Of a DNA stretch of 64,000 bases, positions 62,663-64,000 are shown in pieces (position 1 is the stretch's first letter; every line of letters starts with the position of its first letter). The DNA is from a bacterium ADurb.Bin236. GTDB lineage: Bacteria > UBP15 > UBA6099. The notes under the pieces were generated by a model. That model was not told the origin of the DNA. It saw only the letters and a list, made by a program, of their open reading frames with translations, and did not search any database. The position numbers and the translations under genes are program-made. The stretch covers positions 96,097-160,096 of the forward strand of contig MWCD01000002.1 in the NCBI GenBank assembly GCA_002069885.1. Direction: 5' to 3'.

Positions 62663-63724
62663 CTATTGCGGGGCGGTGGTTTCGAACCAATGCGGGGGAT
62701 CGAGGACGCCGCGGTCTGCAAGGGTGGAGAGGATGGCGCGGGCGCGGGTGGGGTAGTCGTGGGTTGTGAGGACTCGGCGGCGGGCGTCGCGGGCGATTTC
62801 GGCGCGGGAGATGGGGTCTGCGAGGTAGCGTTCGCAGAGGGCGGGGAGTTCCGCAGGGTCGGCGAATGTGACGTATTCGCCGGAGCCAAACAGGGTTTCA
62901 AAATCGGTTTTGTAATCGGATATTAAGAATCCTCCGGACGCGGCGCAGTCGAACACTCGCATGTTCAGGCTGCTGACTCCCTGCTCGACCGTGAGGTTGA
63001 TGTTGATTTTGCTGTTGCGATAGACCTTGACGAGTTCGGTGCGGTTGTTGACGGGCCTGCGGACGGCCGCGCGGATCGCGGGGTGTGTGGCGAGTCTCCA
63101 GTCGTGTCCCCAGACGGCGAGTTTGCCTGTTTCGGCGAGTGGGATGAGCGCTTTTTCGCGGGGATAGGTGTAACTGCCTACGAAGGATATCTCGGCTGAG
63201 TAGGCGGCGAGGTCTGCCGGGGAGTCGGGGACGGGGCGGTAGATTTTTGTATTTGTTGCAATCGGCAGATAGGAGACGTTCGAATGTCCGGCCCGGGCGA
63301 AATCGTCTGCGAGAACGCGGTCCCAAACGAAACTGTGTATCAGTTCCGGCCGCTGGCCGTATTCGAGCCGGGAAAAAATGGTGGAGTGCAGAGGGGAATC
63401 GTAAAAGATTGAAACGTTAGGGACGCCGAGTGCGCAGAAGAGGTTTTGACGCGGCGCGCCGGGGGGTGTGTAGGTTAAGTGGTTGTTTGCGCCGTATGCG
63501 AAAACGAAGTGGGGTTTGAACGTTGCGAGGGCTTCGACGGCGCGTTTTAGGAGGTCGGTTTGGACTAGCGGGCGGTTGCCCGGCGGCATTAGGTTGAACG
63601 TTTGGACGTCGGCGCCGAGGGAGCGGAACGCGTCGGCGAGGTCGAGGATTACGAAGGGGCCTGCGCGGCCGACGGATTTGACGGCGAGGATTCGGAGGTC
63701 TGAGGGGGTAGTTTTGGCTGTCAA
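62663..63724 (-). CDS. CgeB-like glycosyltransferase family protein
   Basis: A 353-residue GT-B-type protein. The N-terminal lobe has LRILAVKSVGRAGPFVILDLADAF-like start, HFVFAYGANNHLTY and FYDSPLH. The C-terminal lobe has ISFVGSYTYPREKALIPLA, SKININLTVEQGVSSLNMRVFDCAASGGFLISDY and DPAELPALCERYLADP, typical of the glycosyl-transferase domain in CgeB-like proteins that often occur in phage or polysaccharide islands. The start is a TTG with AGGAGA six bases before it. Donor and acceptor are unknown. Confidence 0.75.
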   Translation of the reverse strand: MTAKTTPSDLRILAVKSVGRAGPFVILDLADAFRSLGADVQTFNLMPPGNRPLVQTDLLKRAVEALATFKPHFVFAYGANNHLTYTPPGAPRQNLFCALGVPNVSIFYDSPLHSTIFSRLEYGQRPELIHSFVWDRVLADDFARAGHSNVSYLPIATNTKIYRPVPDSPADLAAYSAEISFVGSYTYPREKALIPLAETGKLAVWGHDWRLATHPAIRAAVRRPVNNRTELVKVYRNSKININLTVEQGVSSLNMRVFDCAASGGFLISDYKTDFETLFGSGEYVTFADPAELPALCERYLADPISRAEIARDARRRVLTTHDYPTRARAILSTLADRGVLDPPHWFETTAPQ

Positions 63725-63740
63725 AGGGGTCTCCTGTTCT

Positions 63741-63770
63741 CACGCACAAACGAGTTTGTGCGTGCCACCC
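63741..63770. repeat. palindromic repeat, copy 3
   Basis: CACGCACAAA, CGAG, TTTGTGCGTG, then CCACCC. Perfect 10-bp stem. It lies 16 bases before the glycosyltransferase start codon on the - strand. Confidence 0.75.
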
Positions 63771-63796
63771 ATTTATTGATTATTTTTCTCTGTTCT

Positions 63797-63826
63797 CACG
63801 CACAAACGAGTTTGTGCGTGCCACCC
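63797..63826. repeat. palindromic repeat, copy 4
   Basis: Identical over 30 bases to copy 3, including the preceding GTTCT and trailing CCACCC. Copies 3 and 4 are separated by 26 AT-rich bases. Confidence 0.75.
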
Positions 63827-63834
63827 GGTCTTTT

Positions 63835-63852
63835 AGTTTGTGCGTGCCACAC
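63835..63852. repeat. palindromic repeat, half copy 5
   Basis: Only the right arm, AGTTTGTGCGTGCCACAC, is present, close to the stop of the next gene. Confidence 0.6.
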
Positions 63853-63862
63853 GTGATTTTGC

Positions 63863-64000
63863 TTACTCCTCGATGCCCGGTTCTGTTGGTTCGGCGGGGG
63901 CTTCCTCGACGGTGATTGTGGTAGGCTCTCCGGAGAACGGCCAAGGGCCGGTGACGCGGAGTGTGTAGTCGCCGGGGAGTGTGAACTGGAGGGCTTGGCC
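63863..64000 (-). CDS. 3' end of a protein continuing beyond the window (partial)
   Basis: The last 45 codons on the - strand read as a beta-rich tail (LPGDYTLRVTGPWPFSG) followed by an acidic Pro/Glu-rich end (PAEPTEPGIEE) and a TAA at 63865-63863. The frame is open to the window edge. It could be a phage structural or Ig-like protein, but there is too little to decide. Confidence 0.6.
   Translation of the reverse strand, partial: GQALQFTLPGDYTLRVTGPWPFSGEPTTITVEEAPAEPTEPGIEE

Noticed and set aside
62554..63852. CRISPR array
   Set aside because: The units are palindromes with unequal spacing, lie around genes, and have no constant-length spacers or cas genes.

Overview
The window is a GC-rich bacterial chromosome segment, densely packed and mostly housekeeping. 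It reads as a diderm (Gram-negative-type) bacterium: there is an LptD/OstA-like outer-membrane protein, a GmhB heptose-bisphosphate phosphatase, WecB, and type IV pilus retraction ATPases. An aldehyde:ferredoxin oxidoreductase and a Cys-rich 'two-CW' sensor kinase with an NtrC-type regulator suggest an anaerobic or microaerobic life. TTG and GTG starts are common and many genes overlap by ATGA. No phylum can be assigned from sequence reading alone; an uncultivated deep-branching lineage is plausible.

Layout. 0-3 kb: the end of an unknown gene with its terminator, a PfkB-family kinase and, divergently, an N-acyl-D-amino-acid deacylase-type amidohydrolase. 3.2-10.3 kb: a long + strand run rsmD-coaD-unknown-rpmF-acpP-rnc-smc-ftsY. 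10.3-15.3 kb: an NfeD-like protein plus flotillin pair and a convergent LptD-like gene, bracketed by two copies of the same hairpin. 15.3-21.4 kb: wecB, a SpoIVB-type (S55) protease with permuted motif order, and purE-purB-purC. 21.5-27.5 kb: two PilT-family ATPases, a family 2 glycosyltransferase, a CorC/HlyC-type protein and an ion-transporter-like permease. 27.6-34.6 kb: a hybrid histidine kinase with seven PAS domains and a GAF domain, then hisH-hisA-hisF-hisI. 34.6-39.1 kb: miaB, mutS, gmhB. 39.2-46.2 kb: an acyl-CoA-synthetase-like protein that has lost its catalytic motifs, a prepilin-like protein, a sensor kinase/sigma-54 regulator pair, a CheX-like protein and a Gfo/Idh oxidoreductase. 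46.2-49.3 kb: an aldehyde oxidoreductase plus acyl-CoA dehydrogenase operon on the - strand. 49.4-58.4 kb: UvrD-type helicase, YjbQ, tRNA-Cys, tRNA-Val, infC-rpmI-rplT, an SpoU methyltransferase, pheS-pheT and a GNAT enzyme.

58.5-64 kb is the least ordinary part. It has a thioredoxin-like exported protein with a hairpin leader. It also has a single polypeptide fusing a GNAT acetyltransferase to a histone-deacetylase-fold domain, preceded by a strong promoter and a roughly 155-nt leader that folds back on itself and carries an internally repeated motif. After that comes a candidate orphan small RNA. Last is a - strand accessory or phage-like cluster whose gene borders carry a recurrent palindrome.

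The most promising candidate for something undescribed is the GNAT-deacetylase fusion with its structured leader. It resembles AcuA and AcuC joined into one writer/eraser protein under possible RNA-level control. Function assignments rest on motif reading; nothing was searched against databases.
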